Positions 1 through 12,700 of a stretch of DNA of 64,000 nt are shown one piece after another. The notes beneath the pieces were generated by a model that was given only the letters and a program-made list of their open reading frames with translations, did not search any database and was not told the origin of the DNA. The first letter of the stretch is position 1; each line of letters opens with the position of its first letter. Source of the DNA: Sanderia malayensis (Eukaryota; Cnidaria; Scyphozoa; Semaeostomeae; Pelagiidae); contig RQOL01000861.1 in assembly GCA_013076295.1 (NCBI GenBank), positions 992,001-1,056,000 on the forward strand. Reading direction: 5' to 3'. Made by a program: the position numbers and the translations under genes.

Positions 1-3000
1 AAAACAATAGTGAAATAAATGGCTGATATAAACCAAATAAATGAAGATTACCAACTTAAATAAAGTACCTTTTGATGCATTTTGTAGTCTATTAAGCATA
101 ACAAATAACCTATGAAAAATAAAACCATATATAATAAACTGCTGAAATATTCTATCTACAGAACCAAAAGGGTCACTTAAATTGAGCCTGAATATTGCTT
201 GTAATATTGGAAAGTTTAAACTTTTCACTCATTTTATTCATTCTAGCATTACACATGTTGCACAATGATTGATTTTGTTGTGGAATGTACAAAAATATAG
301 ATTTTAACAATGCCTTTCAGCATTCAGCTAAAGTAATAATCAGTCTATCACACAAACTATTCAAACCATTTAAAGCACAAAGAAGGAAAGTGTTTTAGGG
401 GAATTAAAATACTGATTCTAAATTAAAATGTTTGCCTATGAGTGACAATAGTCTTAGCCACTGAAAAATAAAATGAATTTGCCAAATTCAGACAGAAGAA
501 GCAATGCATTTGCAAAACCATTGCATAACCATTGTGGCACAAGAAATAAAGTATTGGAGGAAAATTTTGGCCAGTATAAATCTATGAACTGAATCATATA
601 TATAACACAAATTGAATGAGACAGTCACCAGGGACGAAAATAAATGGTTAATTTTGGGGGGTTGTGGAAGAATGAAAATTTCAGCTATATGTCAGAAACT
701 TTTCTATTGGACCAATAATCTACTAGACGTAACAAATTCATGTTTGGCAAAAACTCTAAAATATTTGTTATATGTGCCGTTACGATACGACAGAACAGCC
801 AGTTGAGGGGCTGGCCTGTGACTGTGGGCACAAAGATTCTATGTGTACTGTTAGGATTTCCAAATGTAATAGGAATGTTCAACCTTTGGGGGGCATCATG
901 CTGCCCTATTACTTACATGCATCATCCCCCCCCCCACACCTCCTATTACTTACATGCCTGATAGTCATATAAACTGATTTACTTGCCATGTAACAAATGT
1001 ATCCGTTTCCTCCCCCAAAAACAAGGAAAGATCTTCCTTCATTTGATATTCTGTTCTTCTATTAGCAATCATAACCATAATATATTCTGGTAACTCATCA
1101 TCTAAAATGTTAATAAATAATTTCAATATATACATCAAAATAGAAATAATATAAGAAGCTGTGTGTCAGGATATAATTGTGTTACTTCATTTACCAATAT
1201 ATGTGCCAGATTCTTTTAATTTCTTCTTGATAGAAGCCTAAAGAAAATAAAGATAAATGAAGTGATTTTAAATGACAGCTATGATATCAGATTCAACATT
1301 GGAGGACATGCATTTAAAATTAACCAACTTGAGGTTCATAAAATGGCTGGATACTGGTTCAGGTGAGGTGGGTGTAGCTCTCGCGATTGAATTTGGATTC
1401 GACTCGAACCCATGTGATAGTCTGAAGTCAAATGAAGCACACATGGCTAATTTTTAGCATTTAAAAAAGGTCTTATATGTTAAACATATCTTATTAATTT
1501 TAATGTGCTACGCAGCTGGATGTTAAATTGAAAAATTAATGTCCATGTTAAGATCTCTCCTCTCTGCAGTAACATGAATGCCTGGGTTGTTCATATTCTC
1601 CATTTCGTCTGGTCAAATGTAAAAACGGCCTAAATCATGTCTCAAAAATCATTAGTCGAATACACAAAGTGATTTTTACAAACCCCACAAATAATGCTAG
1701 AATAAAGGAATATATGTATCATAGATTACGGTTTACCTTGAAATTCAGACTTATTTCACTGCCAAGATCCATTTGGTCAAGAATTAAAAACTTCGCTTCG
1801 GGGAAATCAAGCAACTCAAAAGGCCTATCTGTCTATCATCATGTGTTCTGTGAAGTTGCGGCATATGCCTGCGTTGTGCCCATGCGCAAACGCGGAAACA
1901 GACGGTGTGTCCGATAGAGGATAAAATCGTCTCCTTGGACAGGTGAATCTTAAATTTTGCAATAAACACCTCTGCTTTTACATTGTAGATAATGAATTAA
2001 GTATTTCAAGTTTAGAAAAGCGAGACAATGAAACGATTATCTAATACTTCATCATGCATCTTTGAGATTCCCCCTCTTTCTTCATCAGTTTGAGCGCATG
2101 CATTTTGTTTTCATCAGACTTCTTGACTTTTCCCTGTTGGTCGCTGTTCGTTTCAATACATTTTTTGGTCTGCTCAGTCAATTACTCTGTTATGTTACGT
2201 AACCATATCTTGTGGCCTTCCTTGCTTTTCTATTTCCTTCTCATCATGTGATCAAACAATTTATCTTTTATTTCATGTTATTCCTAGTTGAAAGTGTCTT
2301 TACATTCATCTAGTTGTGGCACCCAAGCGTTTATTTTCTTTTCATATCCATCATATCTTCAACATTCTTCCATAGGTCCAAAACATAATAGATGATAATT
2401 TTGCTGTCACGAGAAAAGTTCATTCATTTACCCCACCCTGAGTATATGCCTGAAATTGACTGAGAAAGAATACGTAAAGGCTTGATCTTAAAGGTGTTTT
2501 TAAGGTGTTATAAGAAAACGCCCAGATGGCATGGAGTGTAAAACTAACTTTAGAAGAGCTTCGATTCAGTGATCCATATTAATTTCGAAGCCACTTGCAA
2601 ATGAATGCTGAAAATCATGATATAGTTGCGCAAGTTAAAGTTAAAAAGCGTATAATTAGTTATGTGGGACTTCCAATTAAACGTTTGACAAAATCTAACG
2701 TACTTTTCGTAGAGTGCGCCATTACTCATCGTTATGCGGCGTTGGCCGCGAACACGTTCAAGCGGAAATTGGCAAAATGCGAATGTTCGTCTTCAAGTCG
2801 ACAGGTTTGGCATATGCTCGGAACAACCAATACGCCTTCCCCAGCACACTTCCCCAGCACACTCATAAACACAAATAACTTCTGAGCTAGGCCCCCTTGC
2901 TTTTACGGTATACATTAATATCGTAAAATCATAGCTTCAGACAAAGTTTAATCTCCGCTTCAAGTTGATATTTTCAGTCAACTGTAATGTAGATTGTCAA

Positions 3001-3571
3001 ACTTGTTAATCCACGCGCTAAATCTTCTGCAATTCAGGATGTCTTTTGCAATTAGTCTACATTCAAATAACCTAACGAAAGCTAACCATGTGCAAACTAG
3101 AATGCAAACTTTCACCTGCAGGCCGTCAGTGAAAAGAAAGAATGTCGAAAAAAGCAGAAAGTAAAAGTATACAATGCATATTCAATCATTGAATTTTTTC
3201 CCATCAATTTGACTACATACATATTTACTGGCAATTTTAATTATATTCACAAGTGAATATGCTATGAAAGTAAAAATTAAGAGAAACATCCATTACAATC
3301 CATCCTATTGCTATTTAACTGCATAGATATGTGAAGAAATTTAAATGTCAATTCCATTCGAGACAAATTTTCAAATCTAACGAAAAATCAAAACAAGAAC
3401 ATTTGTTTTAGTTTATAAGTAGCTAACAGAATGTTGAATAATGTCAGCCTTCCCAGTTTTATTTAATAACAGTTCAACAACGTAGCTATTACGCAACAAT
3501 TTCTATAAAAATGTGACAAACAAGCAAACCTTTCTATTGCATAGAAAGTTTTCTCTGCAAAACCCAAAATG
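1..3571. other. Repeat-rich intergenic stretch, no confident gene
   Basis: AT-rich sequence with scattered short open frames that lack coherent coding character. It includes a poly-C run near 928-937. One possible exon on the plus strand is at about 1234-1362. It follows a pyrimidine-rich tract ending in AG (cttcttgatag) and ends at a good donor (TTCAG/gtgagg). It reads in frame as a peptide containing DIRFNIGGHAFKINQLEV. I could not find partner exons or recognise the protein, so it is not called as a gene. Confidence 0.4.
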
Positions 3572-3940
3572 TCAAGAATTGTGATTTTGGTACATTGTTG
3601 CTGAAGAAACTAAGAATTTCCTAGTCTTCTCAATGGTTGGCAATTTCAGCAGCTTCGCACGGCTATTTTCTTTGCTTGTCTCCTTTAATGATGAATTCTT
3701 CAGCGATGAGAGATGTGGCAATTGAATCTGGTCAGGATTATCGCCTCGCAAGATATCCATGGAGTTTGCTGCATTATCTGCTATACTATGAAAAATAACC
3801 GATCTTTTTATCACAGTATTAGTGGCAACTCCATTCGATTTCGATTCATCCGGATGATCAGTTGTTGGAGCCATTTTGTTCTTTGATACGAGTTTTTTAT
3901 TGTTGATTTCTTTCCTTGAAAAGATTTTACGAGAGGCCAT
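3572..3940 (-). CDS. Unrecognised 122-residue protein or terminal exon
   Basis: Open frame on the minus strand from the first ATG (3940) to a TGA (3572-3574). The frame is open further upstream to about 4027, reading a Cys/Arg-rich stretch (TCCRRCCHKNREPQPAAR) before that ATG, so this may be the last exon of a spliced gene with the junction between 3941 and 4027. The product is polar, rich in Lys and Ser, with basic clusters near its N-terminus and no membrane segment or recognisable domain. It lies downstream of, and in the same orientation as, the other genes in the window. It may be real coding sequence because it is the longest frame with a balanced composition in the left 9 kb, but chance cannot be excluded. 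Confidence 0.3.
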   Translation of the reverse strand: MASRKIFSRKEINNKKLVSKNKMAPTTDHPDESKSNGVATNTVIKRSVIFHSIADNAANSMDILRGDNPDQIQLPHLSSLKNSSLKETSKENSRAKLLKLPTIEKTRKFLVSSATMYQNHNS

Positions 3941-4409
3941 TCTTGCTGCCGGCTGTGGTTCACGATTTTTATGACAACAACGTCGGCAGCAGGTGAGCAA
4001 CTGTCCTAGTTCCTTCAGTTGGTGATGTCATAATTCCTAATTGCGTAAATAAGCCCAGCCGTAAAAGTTCTTCTTGTTGAGGGGGGGGGGAGATAAGAGG
4101 AACATCACATCGTGCATCAAGAACAAAAAGACAAAGTATAAAATCAAAGAAGCTTTCAGGTGACTCGTGAAAGAGGTTTTACTGCCGCCAATAATTCTTG
4201 AAACTGGAACGTTTTGATTCCAGTCTTATTATTGAAGATGGAACATTTTAATCTAGTATTATTGAAGATGGAACATTTTAATCTAGTTTTATTAGTCTTG
4301 CCAAATTTTCAATCATAAATGTGTGTAAATTTGAATCATGCAAAACCAATCAACTTGCCCCAAAGCAAAATTTTATCAAAAGAAAATTTAAATACTTTTA
4401 TCGTTTAAT

Positions 4410-4438
4410 TAGTTGCTCACAACTATTGTGAGCAACTA
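4410..4438. repeat. Perfect 13-bp inverted repeat
   Basis: Arms TAGTTGCTCACAA (4410-4422) and TTGTGAGCAACTA (4426-4438) are separated by 3 bases. No associated coding sequence was found. Confidence 0.85.
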
Positions 4439-4512
4439 GTATTGTGATTTACATTTGCCTTTTGCACTATTGTATTGCATTGCACCTTTGTATACTTTTA
4501 TGATTTACTCTA

Positions 4513-4935
4513 CACTCTTTTCTTTTTATAAGAATGCTTAATTTTTTGCTGAGCCTCAATATTCTTAACTTTTTTCTATTTTGAGCCTCTGAATATTCTT
4601 AAATTAATTCTTAGCGCTGCAGAAAATACAGATATGGCAGTACACTGCTATTATTATCATCAATGCCAAAAACGCGTAACTATTGCAATTGCTAACAGAA
4701 TAAGTCCTTATTTCCTGTAGCACAGATTTTTTCGACACTTTAATCGAAATTTGGATGAGTATATTTAAAACCATTGTCTGTGAAAAACACACCAATTCAA
4801 AAAGAAAAAAGCGTGCTAAAAATAATAGTTTCACAAGATCGTGAGCCTGACAATATTCTTAAAATTTTCTTAAATTTCACGAATTTTGAGCCTCATTATT
4901 CTTATAAAGTTTATTCTTATAAAAAGAAAAGAGTG
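4513..4935. mobile_element. MITE with TA target duplication
   Basis: A 423-bp non-coding element bounded by an inverted repeat of about 25 bp: left end begins CACTCTTTTCTTTTTATAAG and the right end is its reverse complement, ending in GAAAAGAGTG. TA dinucleotides flank both ends (4511-4512 and 4936-4937), as expected for the Tc1/mariner superfamily. The interior repeats the phrase 'gagcct..atattctta' several times. No transposase is encoded, so it would be non-autonomous. Confidence 0.7.
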
Positions 4936-5141
4936 TATGTAGTATATTTCAAAATAAAAAAAACTATTGTCTAGATTACTGTGTTGAAAACATTACTCTT
5001 CTCGAGCAACAAGCATGCACAAACAATTTGTATTTGTCATGTGTTTGGCTTCTTTCAAACTTTTTCAAGTAACAAAACAAGATGCAACGAGTTTCAGCGG
5101 GCTTTCTGCTGCTTCAGTTTTTAGTAAATAAGAGAAATATA

Positions 5142-5872
5142 CAGTAGAATCCCGCTATAACAAACTCTGTAGGGACCGAGAAAATAGTTCGCAATAGCGG
5201 GAGTTCGTTGTACAGAAGGGAAATTTTTTAAGAAGAATTCCAAACACAAATAAGCTAGAATTTCTATTGGACCCTCCCTCAAGTATTCGCGCTTAAGTGG
5301 CACACTATATTGTTAAAAAAACAGCTTACAGGATGACAACAGTTATTGCTCTGATAGATTGCAACAGGAAAAACGCTCAAATATATTTAACAATGAAACG
5401 TCACAAAGCAAAGTCTATATTACCACTTGATGTCAATTTTTTCATTAATATTCCTATTTGATCTACTTTTATTTCTTTCTGTTCTGTTAAACAAAAAAAT
5501 CAGTGATATGTTTTTGTTCCTTTTTGTTTCTCATTGCTATACGTCATATAATTTCGCAAGGGAATTGATTTTCTTCGCATTTCGTTCCCTATTTCCATAC
5601 AAAAAAAGGTTCTCAAATGTTTGAAACACATCCAAAACTTGAAAAACGTCACCCTTCGCGATAAGTTTTCTCAAAAATTCGTTATATCGAGGGTATTTGT
5701 GGTCATGGGATCGGAAGCTTGGTTCGTAATAACGAAAGTTCGTTATATCCAGGGTTCGTTATACAGGGAGTATTTACAGTAGGATTTACTTCCCAGAATC
5801 CAAGGGACCGGAGTTTTAGTTCGTAATACCGGGAAGTTCGTTACAAGCGGGGTTCGTTATAGCGGGATTCCA
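5142..5872. mobile_element. pogo/Tigger-like MITE, copy 1
   Basis: Non-coding element of about 731 bp, nearly the same sequence as 7651-8380. The left end starts CAGTAGAATCCCGCTATAA and the right end is the inverted counterpart GTTCGTTATAGCGGGATTCC. Inner 'agttcgttat' phrases recur near both ends. A TA precedes the left end (5140-5141). The right end lacks the last three bases plus TA present in copy 2, so this copy is slightly damaged. TIRs of this CAGTRGAATCCCG type with TA duplication are typical of pogo/Tigger (Tc1/mariner superfamily) non-autonomous elements. Confidence 0.8.
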
Positions 5873-6339
5873 AATTATCGAAAGTCCATCCCACAAAAAT
5901 CACTCTAAAACATCAGTTTTTCCAGCGCTGTATTTGAAACAGAAATAACAACTGCGAGGTGATGTTATCGTAACGAATAATTTCCTATGCTTGGCTGAGC
6001 AAAATTTCGTATTTTGAAAGCTGAAAAAAGTTTATGTTATCCAAAACAAGATGGCGACTGCTGAAATCCAGGAGTGTCATGGCGTCATGTATGTTGCTGC
6101 TCAACTAGTGATTTGCTTGGCACGTTGGTGCATTGCTGTTCCAGTCCAAAAGAACGCTGACCACATGAACAGAACGTCGCTCCATTGCGCACGCGAGCAT
6201 ATCTGGGATTCCCACAACAAGAAAATCCATGCCAATGATTTCTAGCAGTAGTTTGAGCGGTGTATATATAATCGGGACAAATGCCAGAGCGAAAATGCCA
6301 CTGGGTTTTTCAATTCGACTGTGCCTTGTGCACTTGGCA

Positions 6340-6632
6340 AAACGAGAAAAAGTGGGGAGTGTGGCAACTCTGCAATGGCAATTGTCCCCCGGTGTACTAG
6401 ATTGAGTATCCTAACCGGGGAGGATGGTTTTCTCGGCGTTTCTGCCGAGGAACCATTCCGAACCGGGCAGCCGAAACATCCGGTACCCCGGGGATCTACT
6501 TTCTCTTGTAGATCCCCGGGGTACCGGCCCTCATTTATGTCACTCAGCTATTCCTAGTGGCTTGCATGAGATTCGAACCGCTATCTCATGCGTGGCAAGC
6601 AGAAGTGCTAACCACTGAGCCACCAGAGCTGA
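6340..6632 (-). mobile_element. tRNA-derived SINE-like element with GC-rich hairpin
   Basis: Read on the minus strand from 6632, the sequence looks like a tRNA: an A-box-like TGGCTCAGTGGTTAGCA, a TTGCCACG anticodon-loop-like stretch, and a B-box-like GGTTCGAATCTC. A body follows that is much more GC-rich than its surroundings. The body contains a perfect 20-bp inverted repeat (6480-6499 and 6508-6527, loop 8 bases) and a second small hairpin (6432-6449). A tRNA-like head followed by an unrelated structured body is the layout of tRNA-derived SINEs. The left boundary is approximate, and no target duplication was identified. Confidence 0.55.
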
Positions 6633-6639
6633 ACATGTT

Positions 6640-7650
6640 ACTGCGTAGTTATTAACAAGTATATTTAAACACACCGCATCAAACAAAGCAATCCAAGAAC
6701 ATGTTTGCAATTGAGCGATGAGCAGTTATGGTATCTTTCTGATTCTCACAATAATTCTACACACTTTTCAGTAGGGGCTTCAGTAGGGGCAAGATGTAAT
6801 ATTTGAACTTAGTTTCAGTTATACTCTCTTCCATTAGCCCCGTTCTTCTTAACACGAGCTTTATTTATTTCAGACCTGCAGTTTTTTGCACAAAAAATGG
6901 ATACTACCGGTCGGTATAATAGCAGCATTTATTGCAGCTACCTCCAGCTATGTTTATCAAACAACTCTAAATATTATAAACTAACTTCCAGTTGTCTAGA
7001 ACATGTCATAAACTGCACCTTCCCCTCTTCTACCTTCTTCGTGTTCTCCAGTCATAGGTTTATTCAAATTTTACTGATCAAAATTGTTCAAAAGTACCAT
7101 AATTTTACTGTTGATTCTACTCCAAATCTACTACGAAATTGAAATCACAGCACTACAAATCAAAACTACAATTCCACACCAAAAACACACTTCTTCTCCA
7201 CCTTTGATATTCCCCGCTACAGGCCTACAGAATGGGAGATGCAATTTGCAAATTCTATTCAACTAGTTAACTGCTCATAATCTATGAATCTATTCCTAGT
7301 AAGCTAAAAAATTGGAAATAACCCCTTGTGACAAACTCGGACTAACAGTTTGGTATGTAAAAAATAAACAAATAAATACATTTTACGCGCGATTAGAAAT
7401 TTAGTGAAGCACAGAAAGATTTAACATGGAAAGACTTCCAAATAACAACTCAAAAATGTAAACCTATGAGCGCGCTACAAATGCAAGATGTCAATTTCAC
7501 GCAACTTCAGGTCAAAACCGTAGTTGCATATACTAAATGCACTTAACAACACATATAAAGTAATGTAAGAATAATACAGTTCAAAATAGTTACCAGTAAA
7601 TTGTTTGACGCTGTTTCCTCTGCAACGCCAAAAGGCGAGGCGGTACAGTA
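6640..7650. other. Intergenic, nothing recognised
   Basis: AT-rich sequence with several short chance frames. I see no coding signal, RNA gene or clear repeat here. Confidence 0.5.
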
Positions 7651-8380
7651 CAGTGGAATCCCGCTATAACGAACTCTGTAGGGACCGAGAAAATAGTTCG
7701 CAATAGCGGGAGTTCGTTGTACAGAAGGGACATTTTTTTATGAAGAATTCCAAACACAAATAAGCTAAAATTTCTATTGGACCCTCCCTCAAGTATTCGC
7801 GCTTAAGAGGCACACTATATTGTTAAAAAAAACAGCTTACAGGATGACAACAGTTATTGCTCTGATAGATTGCAACAGGAAAAACGCTCAAATATATTTA
7901 ACAATGAAACGTCACAAAGCAAAGTCTATATTACCACTTGATGTCAATTTTTTCATTACTATTTCTATTTTATCTACTTTTATTTCTTTCTGTTCTGTTA
8001 AACAAAAAAATTAGTGATATGTTTTTGTTCCTTTTTGTTTCTCATTGCTACGTCATATAATTTCGCAAGGGAATTGATTTTCTTCGCATTTCGTTCCCTA
8101 TTTCCGCACAAAAAAGGTTCGATGTTTGAAGCACATCCAGAACTTGAAAAACGTTACCTATCGCGATAAGTTTTCTCAAAAATTCGTTATATCGAGGGTA
8201 TTTGTGGTCAGGGGATCGGAAGTTTGGTTCGTAATAACGAAAGTTCGTTTTATCCAGGGTTCGTTATACAGGGAGCATTTACAGTAGGATTTACTTCCCA
8301 GAATCCAAGGGACCGGAGTTTTAGTTCGTAATACCGGGAAGTTCGTTATAAGCGGGGTTCGTTATAGCGGGATTCCACTG
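7651..8380. mobile_element. pogo/Tigger-like MITE, copy 2 (intact ends)
   Basis: A 730-bp element starting CAGTGGAATCCCGCTATAAC and ending with the inverted copy GTTATAGCGGGATTCCACTG, flanked by TA on both sides (7649-7650 and 8381-8382). It matches the element at 5142-5872 over its full length with few differences, in the same orientation. There is no open reading frame for a transposase. Intact ends make this the reference copy for the family in this window. Confidence 0.85.
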
Positions 8381-8382
8381 TA

Positions 8383-9799
8383 TGTTTACTAATGAATCGA
8401 GAGTTATTCTCAATGAAGTTGACTTTACGAAGGCTTGAGCAGATCGTGAGTTAAACAAAGATTCGCCTGTAAGTTTAGTACGAGCTGTCGAAGAGCTACT
8501 CTTGAGAGTAAACACACATAAAAATAAAGTGTCTGACCAGATAGCTACCATGTTACACCACAATGTGCTTCTGCCGGTCAACGGTAACTCTGCAAGTTGA
8601 AGGTGTTCAACTATTCAAATAATCGCAAACAAGGTAGGAGGTATGTTTTAAACCAAAAATTAAGCAGCCAGAAATAGAATACAGACCACAGAACACTTGC
8701 CCACTCACCAAGATGTCATCGCATGCGCAAACGTGTCGCGAGTCAAAAAGGAATAATGAATTAAGAAGAACACGAAAATGGCTAAAAAAGTAAACTATAG
8801 CCCCCTAAGCCTCCAACTGATGGTCAAAGATATAAACAGTATAAAATGACTTCTAAATACGAATTCGTTTAAGTGAAAATCTTTGTATTTTGGCTTTTCT
8901 TGAAACGAAATGTCTTTATTTTATTTAGCTAATATTTATATTATTTAGCTAATTTTATCAAATATAGCGTAAACATTTTAGCGCATGAAACTGCGTGTTT
9001 AGCGTGGGAAGTTTATTTCACCTATTGTACAGAGCTCCACTTTCTCGAAGTTTGTAGCGTAGTGGCAATCTCCCTCTCAATACCAACATATTTCAATGAA
9101 TCTGTGGGGCCATATCTGAAAAAAATTACAGGGTATATCTCAATGAGCGGGTAAAATTAGTAAAAGTCAATTGTCTTATGAGCGTTCAGATGCAGAAGAT
9201 AAGCCGCTGTAAAAATGAGGTCAGAGGGGGATTTGATCTTCTGTGCTGCTCCGCTTTCCGAGAGGATCAACTTTAAATATTTAAAAAACGTGTATAAAAA
9301 TTTAATGATTGCGACCATTTAATGATACGACAAAGGCCACTAATAAAGCCATGAAGCTATTTGAAGACATCAAAAGATCAAAATGCCTTTCAAAGTTGCG
9401 TCGAGAAGGGCTAGTCCCAGATGTAAACCGGAAAAGCAGGCGTAAACCGAAACTAAGAAAAGGATCAATGTAATACAGTAGTCCTCAAGAGATAACTGGT
9501 CAAAACTAAATCATCCATAACACAGAGTGACCGCGAGATCCAGCGAACAATAAGTCATGTTACGCTATTTTCGCCTGCAAACAAGCATGCCATGATTCAA
9601 AGTTTTTATACACGCGTTATAGATATAGAAAATTACAATTTGATTTGAGTGGTCCAAAAAAATATTCTTAGGATCCTAGTTTTTCACGTACGACCAAGAA
9701 GCACATTGGTACATCGAAATGCAGATTCAAGATGCAGATTCAAAATGTAGAATCAAAAGCGAGATTAAATGGCATGTGTGCATTTTAAAAATAGCCAAT
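8383..9799. other. Intergenic, 3' side of the EZH2 gene
   Basis: AT-rich and without a coding signal on either strand. The EZH2 3' untranslated region should occupy the right part of this stretch, but I cannot place its polyadenylation site with confidence. Confidence 0.5.
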
Positions 9800-12700
9800 T
9801 TATGCCTCCTCGGTGTACCTGTAATCGAAGAAAAGTTCTTCTCCTGCCTCGATGTATCTTTTAGCAAATATACCAATCCTGTGATCACCATTTACCATCA
9901 ATACTAAAATAAATATGCAATTTAAGTAAAACATACAGTATAATGTGCATAAGCATATGTGCAAGCCAAATCTAGATTGATTATTAAAGGATTGGACAGA
10001 TTGAAAAGCAGATTTAAATGGATTCATTGGATTAGAACGGATTCATCTAGTCTGAATAGCAAATGCTGAAATGAACCGATCTAAAATCGACCCTTAGCCT
10101 CGTGCCTAATTAGTACAACAATTCGGATTGATGAAGTGATTAGTGAAATTACCTTTGGCACAACAATTAGGATTGATGGAGTGATTAGCGAAGCGAATTT
10201 TGTTTCCTTTGCGAGTTGCATCGACCACATACTCTAAAAACACACACAATTCAATCAATATATTGGCAACTATTCCTGCTTTAGTTCTCAAAATAGTTGA
10301 ATGAATAGAGTAGATTTCAATTGAATTGAGTGAATATGTTCATAAATCTGGTGATTATTAAATGGAAAATGGCCGAGTGTAACGAGGCTTTAATGACATA
10401 AAAAAAATTGCCGCTCGTTATATATCAAAGATGGTGATATCAAGAAATTTCGATGGAATCTATATATTCGGTCAAAGCTGCCTTATGGCGTTCCTCTTGT
10501 CAAACATACATACAATTGAACATACAACGGAGCATGGGAAAATAACAAAATAACCAACATATGCTGTACCTTGATTCAGATTGAAAAGAAAGCTGCACAT
10601 ATACTTATCGTAGACTTTTCCACGCCTTTCTGCTTCATCTTGAGAGATAAGCTGGAAATTGCATTAAAAATAAATGAGAACAAAGCCGACCATAGTAAAG
10701 AAAAAAGGATCGCATAGTCAAACGATCCAGAAATAGAACTTGGTATTTCAACAATTTAAGATATCAAAGGAAAAGAAAAAATAACCAAAATAATAATGAT
10801 GATAATAAAATAACCATAATAATAATGTTGATAATAACGACGATGATGAAGATGATTGTTGATGATGATAATTGATAATTGTTGATGCTTGCAATGGTGA
10901 TGATGAAACGTTAAAGAATATCAAACTGATGGTTATAATGTTGATAATAATTGAAATAATTAAAACGATTGATAATGACGATGCCAATGCGGAAATATCG
11001 ACAAAGACGATGCTGTTGTGAATGCTATTGAAAATACAGCAATTATCATGTCCCCTTACCTCTCCACAATATTCGCTAACAAGTTCGTTTTTTTGAATGA
11101 CCTCTTTTGTGAATATGCCCCACCCAGCTACATCTGACGGCGCCATCAGTAGATGCTAGCAATGACAAACATTGTGTTGATAATGAATTTTGCCCTTCAA
11201 TGGACTATTCAACTGTAACATGCATACTTTAAATCACAAGAGCGTGCCAATTTGATTACACATACTTTCTGCCATCCTCTTTGTAAGCCAATATTTCTAC
11301 AAGAAGTGCTACTTTTGCTCTCATCAAAATTATCTAGGAGAGAAAACAACTCGAATATATTGCAAGACCTAGACCTAGTTTTTATCTACGCAATGGAGGG
11401 TGAAATTTAAGCAGAAAAACCAGGAAGACTGCAATTGCAAGACATGAACAAAGTGGCAATAAACAGGGCGTCGAAAGCGAGGGGCACGCAGTGGTAGAGG
11501 GGTATCTGTTAAGTGACCAACGTAAAAACGAATTCATGATGCATTAGATGTAGTTGTATAAAATAACGTTGCTTGCACCTGCTCCACATGTTTGGCATAT
11601 GTCTGGATCACATTCTCTGACGGCCAGATGGCAGGGACATTGCTTTGTAATACACTGTGCTTTGCATCGGCAACCAGGGAAACGATTTTGACCTGTAATA
11701 ACAATGGTGTGATAGGTCGCAATACATAATCAATACAGTCTCGCTATTTCGAACTCGGTTATCTCGAACAACTCGCTATCTCGAACAGATTCCAATTTCC
11801 CTCGTTCTCTAATTGGGTGAATTTAGCTCGGATATCTCGAACTCCCGCTATGTCGAACAAGTTTTCATTTCCCGTGCGAATTCGAGATGGCAAGAGTCGA
11901 CTGTAGATATCTTGACAAATTAATTGCAGTTTAATAGACGTTACCTAATTGCAAATAACAGTAAATTGCAGCTTAATAGGGTGTAGCTTATCAGGAATTT
12001 GAAGCACCTTAATATATTCAAAATAATCTTCTGATAACTAAGCACCTTATTCTTCTGCTAATCAACATAAAAAACCCAAAATAACTTACAATCAATGCTA
12101 CACTGGCAAAACTTTTCGCAGAAATTCTGAGTTTGAATACACATGCACGATTGATCACATGATTGGCCGGGGTGATCACATGGTGTATAATTATAGACGA
12201 AGTTCGAGGTGCCGTCTGTGAAACAAAAAGAAAGCTAAATTGAATTGATAAATTCAACTAAATTCACGCTAATGCACCACAAAAGCGCCAATTATTTTGT
12301 TTCAGTCAATCCGAGGCTGGTGATTTGTGGGCACCAACCTCGTCTTACTTTCTTAAAAAACCTGTGATAAGCTTAAGAGCAGATGTGAGCTTCAGAGCTA
12401 ACAGCTCCATACCTTTCTTTAGTTGGACTTTCTTACAATGGTTCGCCCATGATCTAAGAAAAATAACATTCCTTCATTAAAACCTGATCAAAAAGCCAGC
12501 ACATCTTGAATGATGGTTGATTGGATATTTGGGTCAACTAGTTGTATAGTCAAAAGAAACATTGCAAGAATGTGGGAAAAATATCGAAAACTTGATTTTG
12601 GGCGCATCAATTGACCATATGTTCAAATTTTCAAAGCAAAAATACTTTTGCATAAATGTTGGATGAGATAAATAATTAATTTGTTGCTGTTGTGAAAATA

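Noticed and set aside
6480..6527. GGTACC-CCGGGG-GATC resembling a plasmid polylinker (contamination)
   Set aside because: It is a perfect inverted repeat inside a SINE-like element with host-like flanks and does not match the common polylinker order.
6557..6632. Functional tRNA gene
   Set aside because: A and B boxes are present but the acceptor and anticodon stems do not pair properly, and a long body follows; better as a SINE head.
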